Shown: one piece after another, positions 10,808 through 20,071 of the stretch
Layout: each line of letters begins with the position of its first letter
How positions within the stretch are numbered: position 1 is the stretch's first letter
Assembly (NCBI GenBank): GCA_027579435.1
Contig: JANBPK010001538.1
Location: forward strand, 1-38,186
Length of the DNA: 38,186 bases
Direction: 5' to 3'
From: Candolleomyces eurysporus
Taxonomy: Eukaryota > Basidiomycota > Agaricomycetes > Agaricales > Psathyrellaceae
Translations under genes and position numbers: made by a program
Notes under the pieces: generated by a model
The model's input: the letters and a program-made list of their open reading frames with translations, nothing else
Databases searched by the model: none
Told to the model about the DNA's origin: nothing

Positions 10808-11926
10808 TCACATCCTCCATGGTTGAGTCGTCCACGGCGGCGCATACGTACGATGGAACTGCATGCAAGGACATGGTGTGTGGAATGCGTCGTGAAAAGG
10901 AAAAGAATGGTCTGGCACATAGGGATAGCTCGTGGGTCGGAAAGCACGGAAAAACGGAAAATGGTGTCTTGAGCGCTGCGAGAAACGTTGTCCACGGCGT
11001 CTGTCGCGCCCTCTTCGATTCTGCAGGCTCTTCCATGGGTTATCCCCTGATTTGAGCACGGAAACATCTCGAGGTCGAAGAGTTGGAACCGAGGACAATG
11101 GGTGAGTGATGTCGGAGGCAAGGTAAGGGTCGTCGGAATCGTCAGACCATCTAGGATTTGCAGGAGTTGACTCGGGAACTCGATGGGGGAGTGTCAATGG
11201 TGTCGATAAGGGAACGAATGGAACCGGCGCGGTTGCAACAGTTGTCGACAGGACAGTGTCTTCAGAGGTGACCGGGATGTTATCAGTCTGGATTGACGCA
11301 TTCGCTACACTCGTAGGCTCGGTGGGGTACTCTTCGCAGAGGGTTGTCTGCGATGACACGCTGGTTCGGGTTGGATCTGACTTCTGCTGGCGATGGAGCG
11401 TGTCAGAGCTTCCGGCTGCAAAGGCAAGCTCCCATAAAATCTTGAGGTAGTCGTGGTCTGTACCGGAAGTGAGAGCGCAGAAAGACTTGACCGCTTCGAT
11501 ATTCTGCGACTCGAGGAGAGCACGAAAAGCGGGTATATCCACTGGAGAAGAAATAATGGGGTGGAGAACTGGAGGCAGAGCCGGTTCAGGGAGTGTGGAG
11601 TTCTCGGGTGCCTGAGTAACAAAGATGGACATGACGTTCTCTGGTGTTTCATCAGACGCATCAACCCATTCCGCGAGAAATTCCTCCCGAACATAATGGT
11701 AGCGTCGTCGAGTGTCGAGGGGGAGTTCGTTGAACCATTTCTTCGCCGGGGAACCTCGCGGTAGCATCCGGGCAAAGAGTTCGACTTTCTCGCGGTTCGA
11801 AAGTTTGTCAACGTTACTAGCTCCTAGATCGGCTATGACATTGTCGATGGTGGACAGCCAGTGAGAGGCGCCTCCGATTGTGCCGGGTTGTCCAGTGAAG
11901 TCGTACAGGGGGTCTCGAGGGGTCAT
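10808..11926 (-). CDS. Gag-like protein of the LTR element
   Basis: Single-exon ORF of 372 aa, starting about 250 nt inside the 5' LTR. The N-terminal 110 residues look like a retrotransposon Gag helical region: 'HWLSTIDNVIADLGASNVDK', then 'ELFARMLPRGSPAKKWFNEL' and 'YHYVREEFLAEWVD', in the order of LTR-element Gag proteins. A Pro/Ser/Thr-rich middle follows, then a basic stretch ('RRGRDRRRGQRFSQRSRHH') that could bind RNA. There is no CCHC zinc knuckle. The frame is intact with no internal stop, so it may still be expressed and could package its own RNA, with polymerase supplied in trans. I assign Gag from the LTR context and sequence style, not from a database match. Confidence 0.82.
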   Translation of the reverse strand: MTPRDPLYDFTGQPGTIGGASHWLSTIDNVIADLGASNVDKLSNREKVELFARMLPRGSPAKKWFNELPLDTRRRYHYVREEFLAEWVDASDETPENVMSIFVTQAPENSTLPEPALPPVLHPIISSPVDIPAFRALLESQNIEAVKSFCALTSGTDHDYLKILWELAFAAGSSDTLHRQQKSDPTRTSVSSQTTLCEEYPTEPTSVANASIQTDNIPVTSEDTVLSTTVATAPVPFVPLSTPLTLPHRVPESTPANPRWSDDSDDPYLASDITHPLSSVPTLRPRDVSVLKSGDNPWKSLQNRRGRDRRRGQRFSQRSRHHFPFFRAFRPTSYPYVPDHSFPFHDAFHTPCPCMQFHRTYAPPWTTQPWRM

Positions 11927-12147
11927 GATTTGAGAGTCAAGGATAAGCTGGTTGCTGGTCTTGTCAATGGTAGGCAGCTCGTGACGGCTTTATTCCGGTT
12001 TGCCCCGTCAGTTGGGTTAAGGTGTGGAGAGCTTGTGGTTGCGGTTCAGCTGAGGATGCGGACAATAGGCGCAGGAAATGAAGTGGTGAGTCGAGCAGAA
12101 AAGAGGGAAACTATAGCTCGAGGGTACAATGAAAGTCACAGACGTGC

Positions 12148-12170
12148 TTCGAATCACACTCTCGTCACCA
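12148..12170 (-). other. Primer-binding site of the LTR element
   Basis: Read on the plus strand these 23 nt have the exact anatomy of a tRNA 3' end: a 7-nt T loop TTCGAAT, 5-nt T-stem half, 7-nt acceptor half TCTCGTC, discriminator A and CCA. The minus strand is therefore complementary to a tRNA 3' end and sits 2 nt from the 5' LTR, as a primer-binding site should. The donor tRNA should begin GACGAGA; I cannot name it from this window. Confidence 0.8.
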
Positions 12171-12172
12171 AA

Positions 12173-12363
12173 TGGAGTAGTCCAGAGACCACTCGAGTCC
12201 GCGCAGGCTCAGATAACTAGGTGAGGAGCACCTCGTATAGCGTCGAGGGCAAGGATCGGATGGTCTATTCTGGCACGCTGGCATCGACTAAATATACGGA
12301 TCACACCTGCGATCTAATCTAATCTAGCATGTCTACTCGACTCGGCCGGGATCCCCTACCACA
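12173..12363 (-). repeat. 5' LTR of the gag-only element
   Basis: 191-bp terminal repeat, matching 10576-10762 except for four extra bases (atac). As gag is on the minus strand this is the promoter-bearing 5' LTR. The bases just outside (12364 onward, ccgct) repeat the sequence outside the other end. Confidence 0.92.
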
Positions 12364-13479
12364 CCGCTAGAGCGGAGGCGTTTGTGGGCGTGCGATACAG
12401 CGTGGGTCCGTCCCCCTCCATCCAAATTGCGCCCTCAAATCTCATTTCGAACCCTTTGCAGATCTTGACACCGCAGCATATGAGGGTTTGGCACAAGGGT
12501 CGTCAATCGATGCTTTCAAGTTTCAAGTCGGAGTTACAAACTGGGGATTTTCGAGCGCTTCGAGCATTTCGTTCCTTACCTCTCTCCATCTTTTCGTTCC
12601 CATCCTGCGCTGACGCTCAAATCTACTTTGATTTCATGCTCTACTGCCAATATACTGCATCGATACCNAAAAAATCATTCACTCGGCCCTGAAATATTCA
12701 GCTTTGTGCTTGGCGGGATGCTGTATTATGGCGAGAACGCGAGGTGGCGAAGGGGTGGCGTTTGGGGTGGCTGGTCAACGACAATGGGAAGGGCGCATGG
12801 TTAGGCAAGTAGGTACTTCGAACTTCAAGTTTTTTGCTAGGCAGGATCCCATATCTTGGTTAGAACAAGGGATGGTAGAGGGAGGCACCATTTTGAGCGG
12901 CTAGTCCAGGCGGCGGTGGGAAGGCACATACCGGAGGCATTATAACTTACCTCTTTGACACCCACAATGGACAAGCGGCCTGATGGCTTGGATAGTCAAG
13001 GCACGTCTATAGTACAAGAACAAGAAAATTGAAAGATAATGGACCATCCGGGCGGTCCTGGAATCTTGACTGATCGATATTAGCACTCTTTGGGCTTGCC
13101 TTGCATTTTTTGACACATTCCGAGCCCTTGAGACCCAAATGTTTTCGGCAGTGAAAGAAAAAGCAATTAGAACCACCAAAATAAGTAAGACGTGATTATC
13201 TCACAACATACACATTTACACCTTTGTTTCAAAATATCAAACCCGATGACCTCACCTCCAAAACCGCGTCGGTCTGATAAACCCAAGTTCCGATAATCCT
13301 ATAGCATAGTCCATCATCAAATTTAGGCAAAAATAGTCAATGATGCCGTGACGGCGCCCGTATTTTCAAAACCTCTCATGTTCGACAAAACTTGGACTAA
13401 GAGTCCAGGAATACTGCGGACTGTGACTACAGGGAAAACTGAGGGATACTCAGCTCCTTCACGACCATCTAATTGGTCT
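12364..13479. other. Intergenic spacer between array units 2 and 3
   Basis: No gene. 12364-12970 is the continuation of the duplicated spacer and aligns with 7826-8370. Unit 3 starts at about 12991. Roughly 380 nt between about 13030 and 13410 have no counterpart at the same place in unit 2 (8565-8590) and may be another insertion. They are AT-rich and noncoding, and I see no clear terminal repeats. Confidence 0.5.
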
Positions 13480-14813
13480 CTACCCAACCTTTAGGATATC
13501 TCCATCGTTCCGCTTCTCCTGTGCGATATGTATAATCGACATCCGGGTCTGGGTGGGCTCATTAATGCTGAAATTCAGTCCTTGCTCAGTATCGGCATCT
13601 CCATTTCGGCCAAATTCGCGATTCAACATCGATTGGAAGAAGGATGATTCGGCAGTTTGGTGAGCAAATTGAATCGGGTTGGTTACGACACCGTCCCTGA
13701 CTGAGGGGAATTTGGTGAAGGAGCGGCCAGTAGTGACACGGAATATAATCATGTGTGGCGATAGTGCCTTTTAGTAAAGTCAAAAAATTAGGATCAATTG
13801 GAAGCACTCGAGCAGCCCAACTTACGCAGAATGAAAAGAAAAGGCCGTTGAACAAAGCACAGCAGACTATGATTCCTCCGGAACTGTAAGATCTAGCACT
13901 CGCTGGTCCCAGGTTAATTGCAACGACGAGGATGCCGGAGATGGCGAGAGGAGCAGCGGACTCGATTAGGATAGCAATCACCCCAGTGTAGACTCGCACA
14001 TCCGCTGATGGCAAAACCTTCGCCAGGGTCCGCCGTGCACGAAGAAGGCGGAATGTGATCAACGTTGTGACAATGATGTTGGTTGACACAATTAGCAGGG
14101 TGGAGGTGGTATATTTCGTAGCATTGCCTTCACGGCTTGGGCCAATCATCATGAAGAAGAAAGCTATGTGTTGTGAAGCCAGGCAATTTGGTCAGCATAA
14201 CTTCTCCTTAGAAGCGGACATAACACAGTTACACAGACCTAGACCGGACAGGGACGTCATCATTGGCAGGATTGTCACCCACCAGTATTCCATGCAAATG
14301 ATATAACAGCGATACACCTAGGGCAAACAACCCGTGAGCTTTGGCAGACGGCTGGAAAAATCCGGGTACGGCTTTCACCAGCAGTGCGTCCCCGACCATA
14401 ATAACCAATCCAACAGCTGCAATGCTAACAGAGTACCCCGAGCTTTTTGAATAGGCGTGGACTAGCTCTTCCCAATGACCCAGCGAGGTGGACTTGAACA
14501 GTATTCGGAAGTAATAGGCCATGTCGAGCGACGCGGTAAGGGCGGATAAAGTTGTTATCATAAAACTGGTTGCCATGTATCTCTTTCGTCCCTTCCTCTG
14601 CGGCTCTGGTGTCTCCAGGAAAACGGATAGACCATACAGCGCCATGAAAAGGTGGATACCTGAATGGTTATGAGCGTATTAGGGCGTATCACTTTGGGCG
14701 ATTCACGGATCAATGGGAATTGACATACCAACCACCACCATGGAGATGCCATAATTTGCGTACATAGCTCGAGCCGATACTGTGAGCAGGTGTTCCATCC
14801 CATCGTTGCTCAT
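13480..14813 (-). CDS. Orphan seven-transmembrane protein, copy 3
   Basis: Five exons, 14729-14813, 14379-14659, 14239-14317, 13826-14163 and 13480-13767, join in frame to 356 aa. The first three exons have exactly the lengths of copy 2 (85, 281, 79 nt) and all splice phases agree. All seven membrane segments are present, with 'VYRCYI' at TM3, 'VIAILIESAAPLAISGI' in TM6 and 'LSPHMIIFRVTTGRSFTKF' at the start of the cytoplasmic tail. The tail is about ten residues longer than in copy 2. The loop between TM6 and TM7 is the most divergent part between copies, as expected if it faces outward and binds something variable (inference). No lesion was found, so the gene should be functional. The gene lies at the right end of the array, and its upstream region resembles the other copies only as far as about 14.92 kb. 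Confidence 0.87.
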
Positions 14814-16287
14814 TGCTGCGGCTGCCTTGAACCGAGTCTGGGAAAGGTTGATCAACTACCTCATTCTCCCTTCCTTATATGTGTTTGCAATTCATCACCC
14901 TTCCGGTGACACTGATCCTGAATGTAGAGGAGCTTGTTTTAAATGCTATGTGATATCAATGGCGTCTAGGCTCAACTCGTTCCTTTCATGACTTCCAACA
15001 TGGAAGAAATGATTTCGATTGATCTTTATCTGACCCCTCTTCCGATTTACACCACCGGTGGCAGGAGTTCTCAACATGGCCTCTGTCGTCCAATTGGGTA
15101 TAGTTGGAGGTCGCCAAAGCCAATCCGACATAGAAAAGTGGAACACCTCGTTTCANCCCCCCTCCGAAGCCCGATTAATGTTCAACGTTTCACTAAATTA
15201 CGTCCTCTATATCCCTATCACTGAACAGCCATCCAGCAATGTTTTCCGGCGGATTTTCCTTGCGGTTATCCTCGACATTGCCCTAGACTGTCACAAGCTA
15301 CGGCAACTCTGCACCGTCTCTAATGTCTCTACTGTTTGGTGCGAGATGTCTCTGGCCACGGATTTCTCTCAACCTTTGCGATCAGCGCTGAGGATAGTTT
15401 GAAGAGGCTCTGGCACGGGCTTGAGAGGCGCCTATCAAAACCCGGGTAAAGCAATAAGCAAAGGAATCGCACCCTCCTTCAAGTTGCTCCGGTCCCAGAT
15501 TACCGCACCGGGGAGATCGAAGCAGCTGTGGGGAAAGATAGGTGTGAGCTCGAGCTAATTCTCGGGGCTTCAGAGCAACGACATATTCCAGTACGGCGGG
15601 TCTTGAACCAGTCGAATTGCGGTCAGGGAGCTGCGTTCAAGCTGCCGTTGTCAGGCGCGAAGTACTGTCCCTTATAAGGCGTGGTTCCTCGGCCCTATGG
15701 GGTTGCATTGTCCTCTTGAAGGCAGTATGTTTTGCTCGCACTCCATTTCCCGGCATACCGCAACATCAACATTCGAGGTTTGTTTCACCGACGCGTCGAC
15801 GGAAATCTGAATATCATCCATGAGGGCGGAATTGAGGTGCTTATGGCACTTGGGACGACGAAGTTCCATGATCAGAATTGTCGTTACTCGTTGGTAGTAA
15901 CAATGCACGGGTTTTCGTTGCTCATCAGCGGGCTGAAGTGTATCCTCGAGACCGCCTTCCGCTACTCAAACATGTTCGCTTCCAAGGAGACGGCTATCCT
16001 TGGTACAACCAGATGTCGAATTGGCTGTCTAAGCTTTTCAATAATAGGTTTATGATTGGACTTCCCGTCGTGGCGGTGGATCTAGTGCAACGAGTGGATC
16101 AAAGGGTAACGGTGGAGTTCTGCGAGGAGTGGCGCTGTGCATCAGAGGGAGCACGTTTCATTCAATGACTTACGGTTTTGCTTTGTTATACCTTTCTGCC
16201 ACCTTGACGAAGGGGTCAATCTTGAACATTGTGATATCTTCCTATTGTGATTACAGATCAAATATATAATAAATACCCAATGATACA
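14814..16287. other. Intergenic with decayed coding-like fragments
   Basis: No gene model holds together. Two plus-strand open stretches look protein-like: 15069-15402 ('SSNVFRRIFLAVILDIALDC...LRQLCTVSNV') and 15878-16168 ('LLKHVRFQGDGYPWYNQMSNWL' onward to 'ARFIQ' and a stop). Between them lie stops in all frames and no convincing splice sites. They could be remnants of one basidiomycete gene with F-box or repeat-like architecture, but I cannot assign a family. An ambiguous base lies at 15157. Confidence 0.3.
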
Positions 16288-17699
16288 CTACGAAGAAGAC
16301 TCTGCGTGGCCGTCTATTGACTCTCGCGAAGCATTCAAACTGCTCGTACTGTTCAGATATAAGTTAAGGAAGTAAGAGTGGTACTCTTCCGGAGACATTG
16401 GTCTCTCAACCAAGGCCTTTAACCTCGGAGGTATACCGTCGTCCTCGGTAGGTGGAACGTCCTGAGGACTGGAGCGCCTTCTTGATCTGAATCGAAGCGC
16501 CAGAGTGCTCCAGGAGCGTCGTATGCCTGTGAATAAAATGTTATGACGGGCGTTCGACTGGAAAAAGGCGCATGGTACGTACCATACGAGCAAGGCAAAC
16601 AGCCGGATTGGATGTCCTCCTCTCTCTCCGTCACCGCTTCCATGGGTTGTGCACGTTTTTCGTCGACACTGGACTTCTCAGCTGAGCCCGTCCGTCCAGC
16701 CACCTCCTTTTTCAGTCCTTCTCCGCCGTTTCCGATTGCGGTCGTCCTCCTCCCCCGGCGAGTCAAACTGGAAAGGGACCTAAACTTCCTCCACCGTTGG
16801 TGTCCATCTGAATGAGAGGATGTATTTTGGCCATAGCCATCGGCATTCTCGAACCAAAGTTCTTCAGGATCGTCTTCATCGTCGATGGAGGCATGCTCCT
16901 GGTTAGTCGACAAGACCGCCGATACTCCCTGACCGGTGGACTCAGGAGCGATCATCGAGCTTGAGGTGCTCGGTCTTCCAGCCATGATCTCTTCGGCCTC
17001 AAGTCGAAGTAGCTCTTCTGCCAAAAGTTGCTTGAACGTTACTCCTCGGCCATCTCCTGTCCAGTCGTCTACATGGTCTCGATATTGGTCAAATCGTCTG
17101 TGGAGGAACAGATCTTCCAAGTCCGCATCGAATGTGTCGGCACCGACTCTGGGCACATCTCTTCTCCTTCTCATACTCCTCGATCCTTTCCCACTCCTGG
17201 CCTGTTCGGCGTGGGGACGCGGCTCGACGATGCCACTATCCTCTTCCGAGCCTTCGTTCGAATTCTCTTCACTACCATCGAAGTCCCCATCTCCGTTGCA
17301 GAATAAGCGTTCCAATGAAACCGATAACGACCTCCGCTTCCAGTCCTTCTTTTCTTTCACGACTTCGTATCGCACGCTAACCCCCCGACCAGCATCCTCG
17401 CTCCAATGTCGGCGTCCCCTCCGTGGTATGGTGAGAAAGTCCGGGAGGTCGTCCGAGCGTCGGTCCGAGTCGGAATCTGGGGACAGAGGCGGCATCGTAA
17501 CGAGTGGTGAGGAAACGAGTGGGACGAATGAGAGGTAGTAATCCGTCATCGCCGTGACAGGGGGCAGCGATGGGCGTAGGTGTGCTGGTGTGGATGGGGT
17601 GTCGCTTTCGGCCAGAAGGTGTGAAGAGGGTGAAGAGTCATGTGCCGACCCATTGGATGATGCCTGTGGTGAGCAGTCTGCGTCTGCTATCTCCTGCAT
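16288..17699 (-). CDS. Hypothetical acidic, largely disordered protein
   Basis: Two exons, 16583-17699 and 16288-16526 (intron GTACGT...CAG, 56 nt), give 451 aa. The ATG at 17699 has an in-frame stop two codons upstream, supporting this start. Much of the protein is low in complexity (Ser, Asp, Glu, Arg). Ordered-looking islands are 'DDLPDFLTIPRRGRRHW' near residue 85, a helical segment about residues 190-240 ('DTFDADLEDLFLHRRFDQYRDHV', then 'FKQLLAEELLRLEAEEIM'), and a C-terminal helix 'LKALVERPMSPEEYHSYFLN'. No domain, signal peptide or membrane segment is recognised. Runs such as 'RRSLSVSLERL' and 'RRWRKFRSLSSL'-like basic-serine motifs could be kinase or 14-3-3 sites, which is speculative. 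The second exon is needed to avoid a truncated C-terminus. Confidence 0.75.
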
Positions 17700-18757
17700 T
17701 CGCTACCAGTCGTCGTCAGATGCAGCAGATAAGATAGGTCTTGGAAACGTACGAATGGGCGTTATCACCGGTACATTCGAGTATCCACCTTTCGTCTTGC
17801 AAAGAGGCTCAATCGTCGCGGAGTGACAAGGATAAGAAGAGAAGAGGCGTATGTGCCGGCGGTCGAGGGTGTCGCGAAGCGAGAAGCAGAAAGAAGCAAG
17901 AGGTTTGCGGAGATAACAGCCCTCCGAGTCCACGCTGCACGCCACTAATTGCATTAGTCTTGGGAGGATTCATTCGGAATAATGGCAGCACAGCTCACGC
18001 GACCATTTGGAGGTCTGGAGTGAGAAACCTTGATACACGAGGCGATGGGGGCTGTCACTCCACTGTCATCGCCCTCTGCGGCGGCGGGGAGTGAATTGAA
18101 GGTAGGCGCCGTACTTTTTCGTCGCTCCTTGATGAGACCAGAGAAAGATAGAGAAGTGTATTACCAACGTTAGTGTCTAAGAGTGAATGATTCATTAATC
18201 ATTCATTCAAAGAGATATCAATTGCTAATCGCTTGATACCCTCTCGAAGCTTACGGGAACGTGGCAAATCGAGTGAAATGAGTTCGGGGTAACGTTAGTT
18301 CATTAATCTCCCACTCATGCAAACTTTTGCCACCAAGGACGAGGGCGCATTGGACCCGCTGAGTCTTAATTCTCCGTAAATACGACCCGAGCGGCGTCGG
18401 GCCAAGCGGGTATTCTCATGGGTGGGTAGAGTTTAGGACTAGGCATTCGTATCCCGAAACTATATACGTGTAGCCACGTCGACCCATAGAGTACCAAGCT
18501 GCAGTCTGGCGGAGCGGGAGAACAGAAATCCCGAATATCTTCCATTCCGTCTGTCATCTGTCGGTGATGGGAAACTTCCTTGTGGAGATAGAACGAAACA
18601 TATCCATTATACACTTGGAGGCGACGTATTGTAAGTACAGACAGACAAAATAAAGGCGAATGAGGGCATAGGGGACAGATACAAGTACAAAAAAAGTCAT
18701 TTGAATCTTTCTCTAGAGTGGGTACGCAATGTTCTGCTGCGATAAGGGAACGAGTCA
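17700..18757. other. Intergenic, divergent from 16288-17699
   Basis: No gene recognised; short ORFs overlap on both strands without family features. An AT-rich imperfect inverted repeat, gaatgatt-catt-aatcattc, lies at about 18185-18205 and includes TGATTCA, one base from the AP-1/Gcn4 core. It could be a regulatory site but stands alone. Confidence 0.35.
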
Positions 18758-20071
18758 TTAGCCGGTACCGCCACTCGTAGGAGGAGCCCTCATGGTCGAA
18801 GGCGGAAAGAGCTCAGGCTGGATCGTTGTTAACGGAACGTCGAACATAATCGACGGCGCCCGCGCTTTGGGTAGTTTCGATAGCCTCAACTTGCGCAACT
18901 TGGACATGGAGGGGGCCGGTGGAGGCGTGTAAGTACTATCGTCGTGGGGGGTGGTCGGATTGGTAGAGGGGTCGGTCCTGCGTCGGAATCCGAGTCTCGT
19001 ATGAAGATTCTCGACCTGGTGAGGTTGAAAAGTTCGGTTAGATGGTATGGCGGAATTGGTGGAACCGATGGGTTCGGCGCTGCGTCCAAAGCAGTCTGTA
19101 TCAAGAGTTGATAACAAGGACTCAGTAAACGAGCTGGACTGGAGGAAACGATACACACCGGCGATATACTTCCACGCTCCAAATCCACGAGTCCCTCCTT
19201 TATTGTCTTCGTTGACCCGTCCTCGAGCGTCCTCACCTATCCCACTTCGCCTATCCGGAGCGATGACCATACTCGCTCTCGGTCTTGGTTGCTGATACTG
19301 AACAGGATCGACTTCCCTCGGAGCCGAGATCCTAGGTACAGCTTCCCAGTACCTCTTCTCGGAGCTGAGGGTCCTGCTGTGGGCTGCCATCCTTGACAAA
19401 AGGTCCCGGGACTCATCGTCTCGAGACCTGGGATNCTCGCCCGAAGATCGTGGACGTGTCAAGGTAGAAGGTGGACGGCGAGGAAGGGGGAGGGCGGCAT
19501 GTGGCTGGTTCGAGCTACGAAGGGCATGAGGTAGAGCAAGAGACTCTTGAACTGAAGATCGGATGGGAGAGGAATGGGGCCGCGGTGGGAGGGTTTTATT
19601 AGTCCTGATTGATCTCTCCTGCTCTAGCTGACGAGATGGGTAGGTGGTTGTGGTAACATTGAAATGCGCCTGAACGTCTGTCACATCTTGTGCGTTCTCC
19701 GTCCCAGATACGACCCGAGCCTCAAGCGTCTCGGATGGAGAAGGGCGATCCAATAGTGGGTAGGCGGGGTTCGATCTTGGTCCGAGCTTGGTATGGATCA
19801 CGGGTGGTGGTGGAAGAGTCTGGGTTTGGTGTTGAGCTACAGGAACAGACGTGCTTCTCCCATGGGTCGTCCTCCGCCCTCTGGAATACAAGGCCGAGCT
19901 TCTCGTCAGCGAATTGCCGTTGTAGCCGTAGTACGGATTACGACCAGAAAGGACAGAAGGATCGTGCTCCGGTGGACTGCCCGTGCTGTCTTGAATCGGA
20001 GGAGCGGACAACGGTGAGGTGAAGCGTGGCTGGTAGTGCGATACAGGCGGGTGAGAGACTGGGCGACTCAT
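18758..20071 (-). CDS. Hypothetical Pro/Ser/Arg-rich protein
   Basis: Single-exon ORF of 437 codons including one ambiguous codon (n at 19435), which here fills a real base position because the frame is open and protein-like on both sides. The product is rich in Pro, Ser, Arg and Thr and mostly disordered, with 'RGRRTTHGRSTSVPV' near residue 65, several SP/TP and PxxP-type motifs, and a more ordered block 'RGFGAWKYIAGVYRFLQSS' near residues 300-320. The C-terminal part has a basic helix 'MSKLRKLRLSKLPKARAPS' followed by 'MFDVPLTTIQPELFPPSTM'. No known domain is recognised. Proteins of this kind in fungi are often cytoskeletal or signalling adaptors, but that is only a general impression. Undetected introns are possible, though the frame stays open throughout. 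Confidence 0.68.
   Translation of the reverse strand: MSRPVSHPPVSHYQPRFTSPLSAPPIQDSTGSPPEHDPSVLSGRNPYYGYNGNSLTRSSALYSRGRRTTHGRSTSVPVAQHQTQTLPPPPVIHTKLGPRSNPAYPLLDRPSPSETLEARVVSGTENAQDVTDVQAHFNVTTTTYPSRQLEQERSIRTNKTLPPRPHSSPIRSSVQESLALPHALRSSNQPHAALPLPRRPPSTLTRPRSSGEXPRSRDDESRDLLSRMAAHSRTLSSEKRYWEAVPRISAPREVDPVQYQQPRPRASMVIAPDRRSGIGEDARGRVNEDNKGGTRGFGAWKYIAGVYRFLQSSSFTESLLSTLDTDCFGRSAEPIGSTNSAIPSNRTFQPHQVENLHTRLGFRRRTDPSTNPTTPHDDSTYTPPPAPSMSKLRKLRLSKLPKARAPSIMFDVPLTTIQPELFPPSTMRAPPTSGGTG

Larger units (their letters stand above)
10576..12363 (-). mobile_element. Gag-only LTR retrotransposon (non-autonomous)
   Basis: A complete 1788-bp element. Direct LTRs of 187 and 191 bp flank a 1.4-kb interior with a single gag-like ORF on the minus strand and no room for protease, reverse transcriptase, RNase H or integrase. 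The primer-binding site lies 2 nt inside the 5' LTR and a G-rich tract adjoins the 3' LTR. CCGC flanks both sides (10572-10575 and 12364-12367); because LTR ends share bases the target duplication could be scored as 4-5 bp. The paralogous spacer at 7441-7460 retains the uninterrupted target (ccaccgctggagcag). It must rely on enzymes from an autonomous relative elsewhere. Near-identical LTRs indicate recent insertion. Confidence 0.9.
5410..14920. repeat. Tandem segmental triplication carrying 7TM genes
   Basis: Three units are recognisable by repeated starts ('gatagtcaag.cacgtctat' at 5410, 8526 and 12991), by the minus-strand 7TM gene in each, and by matching intergenic blocks. For example 7840-8370 matches 12420-12970, and 7330-7460 matches 10440-10580. 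Unit 1 is about 3.1 kb and unit 2 about 4.5 kb. Removing the LTR element from unit 2 and a 330-nt extra segment from unit 1 brings them to about 2.67 and 2.79 kb. Unit 3 loses similarity after about 14.92 kb. The array arose by tandem duplication and was then modified by insertions. Confidence 0.8.

Noticed and set aside
11256..11764. Plus-strand ORFs inside the LTR element as a pol gene
   Set aside because: No reverse transcriptase, integrase or protease motifs; they are antisense to the intact Gag frame.
12148..12170. tRNA gene fragment
   Set aside because: Only the 3' half-arm is present with an encoded CCA, and it sits 2 nt from an LTR; a primer-binding site explains it. Nuclear tRNA genes of eukaryotes do not encode CCA.
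8632..14813. STE3-type mating pheromone receptors with CaaX pheromone genes
   Set aside because: The 7TM sequences lack STE3 character and no small ORF ending in a CaaX motif was seen nearby.
16936..17538. 200-codon plus-strand ORF
   Set aside because: Shadow of the minus-strand gene at 16288-17699, Ser-rich as expected for the complement of an acidic/Arg-rich coding region.
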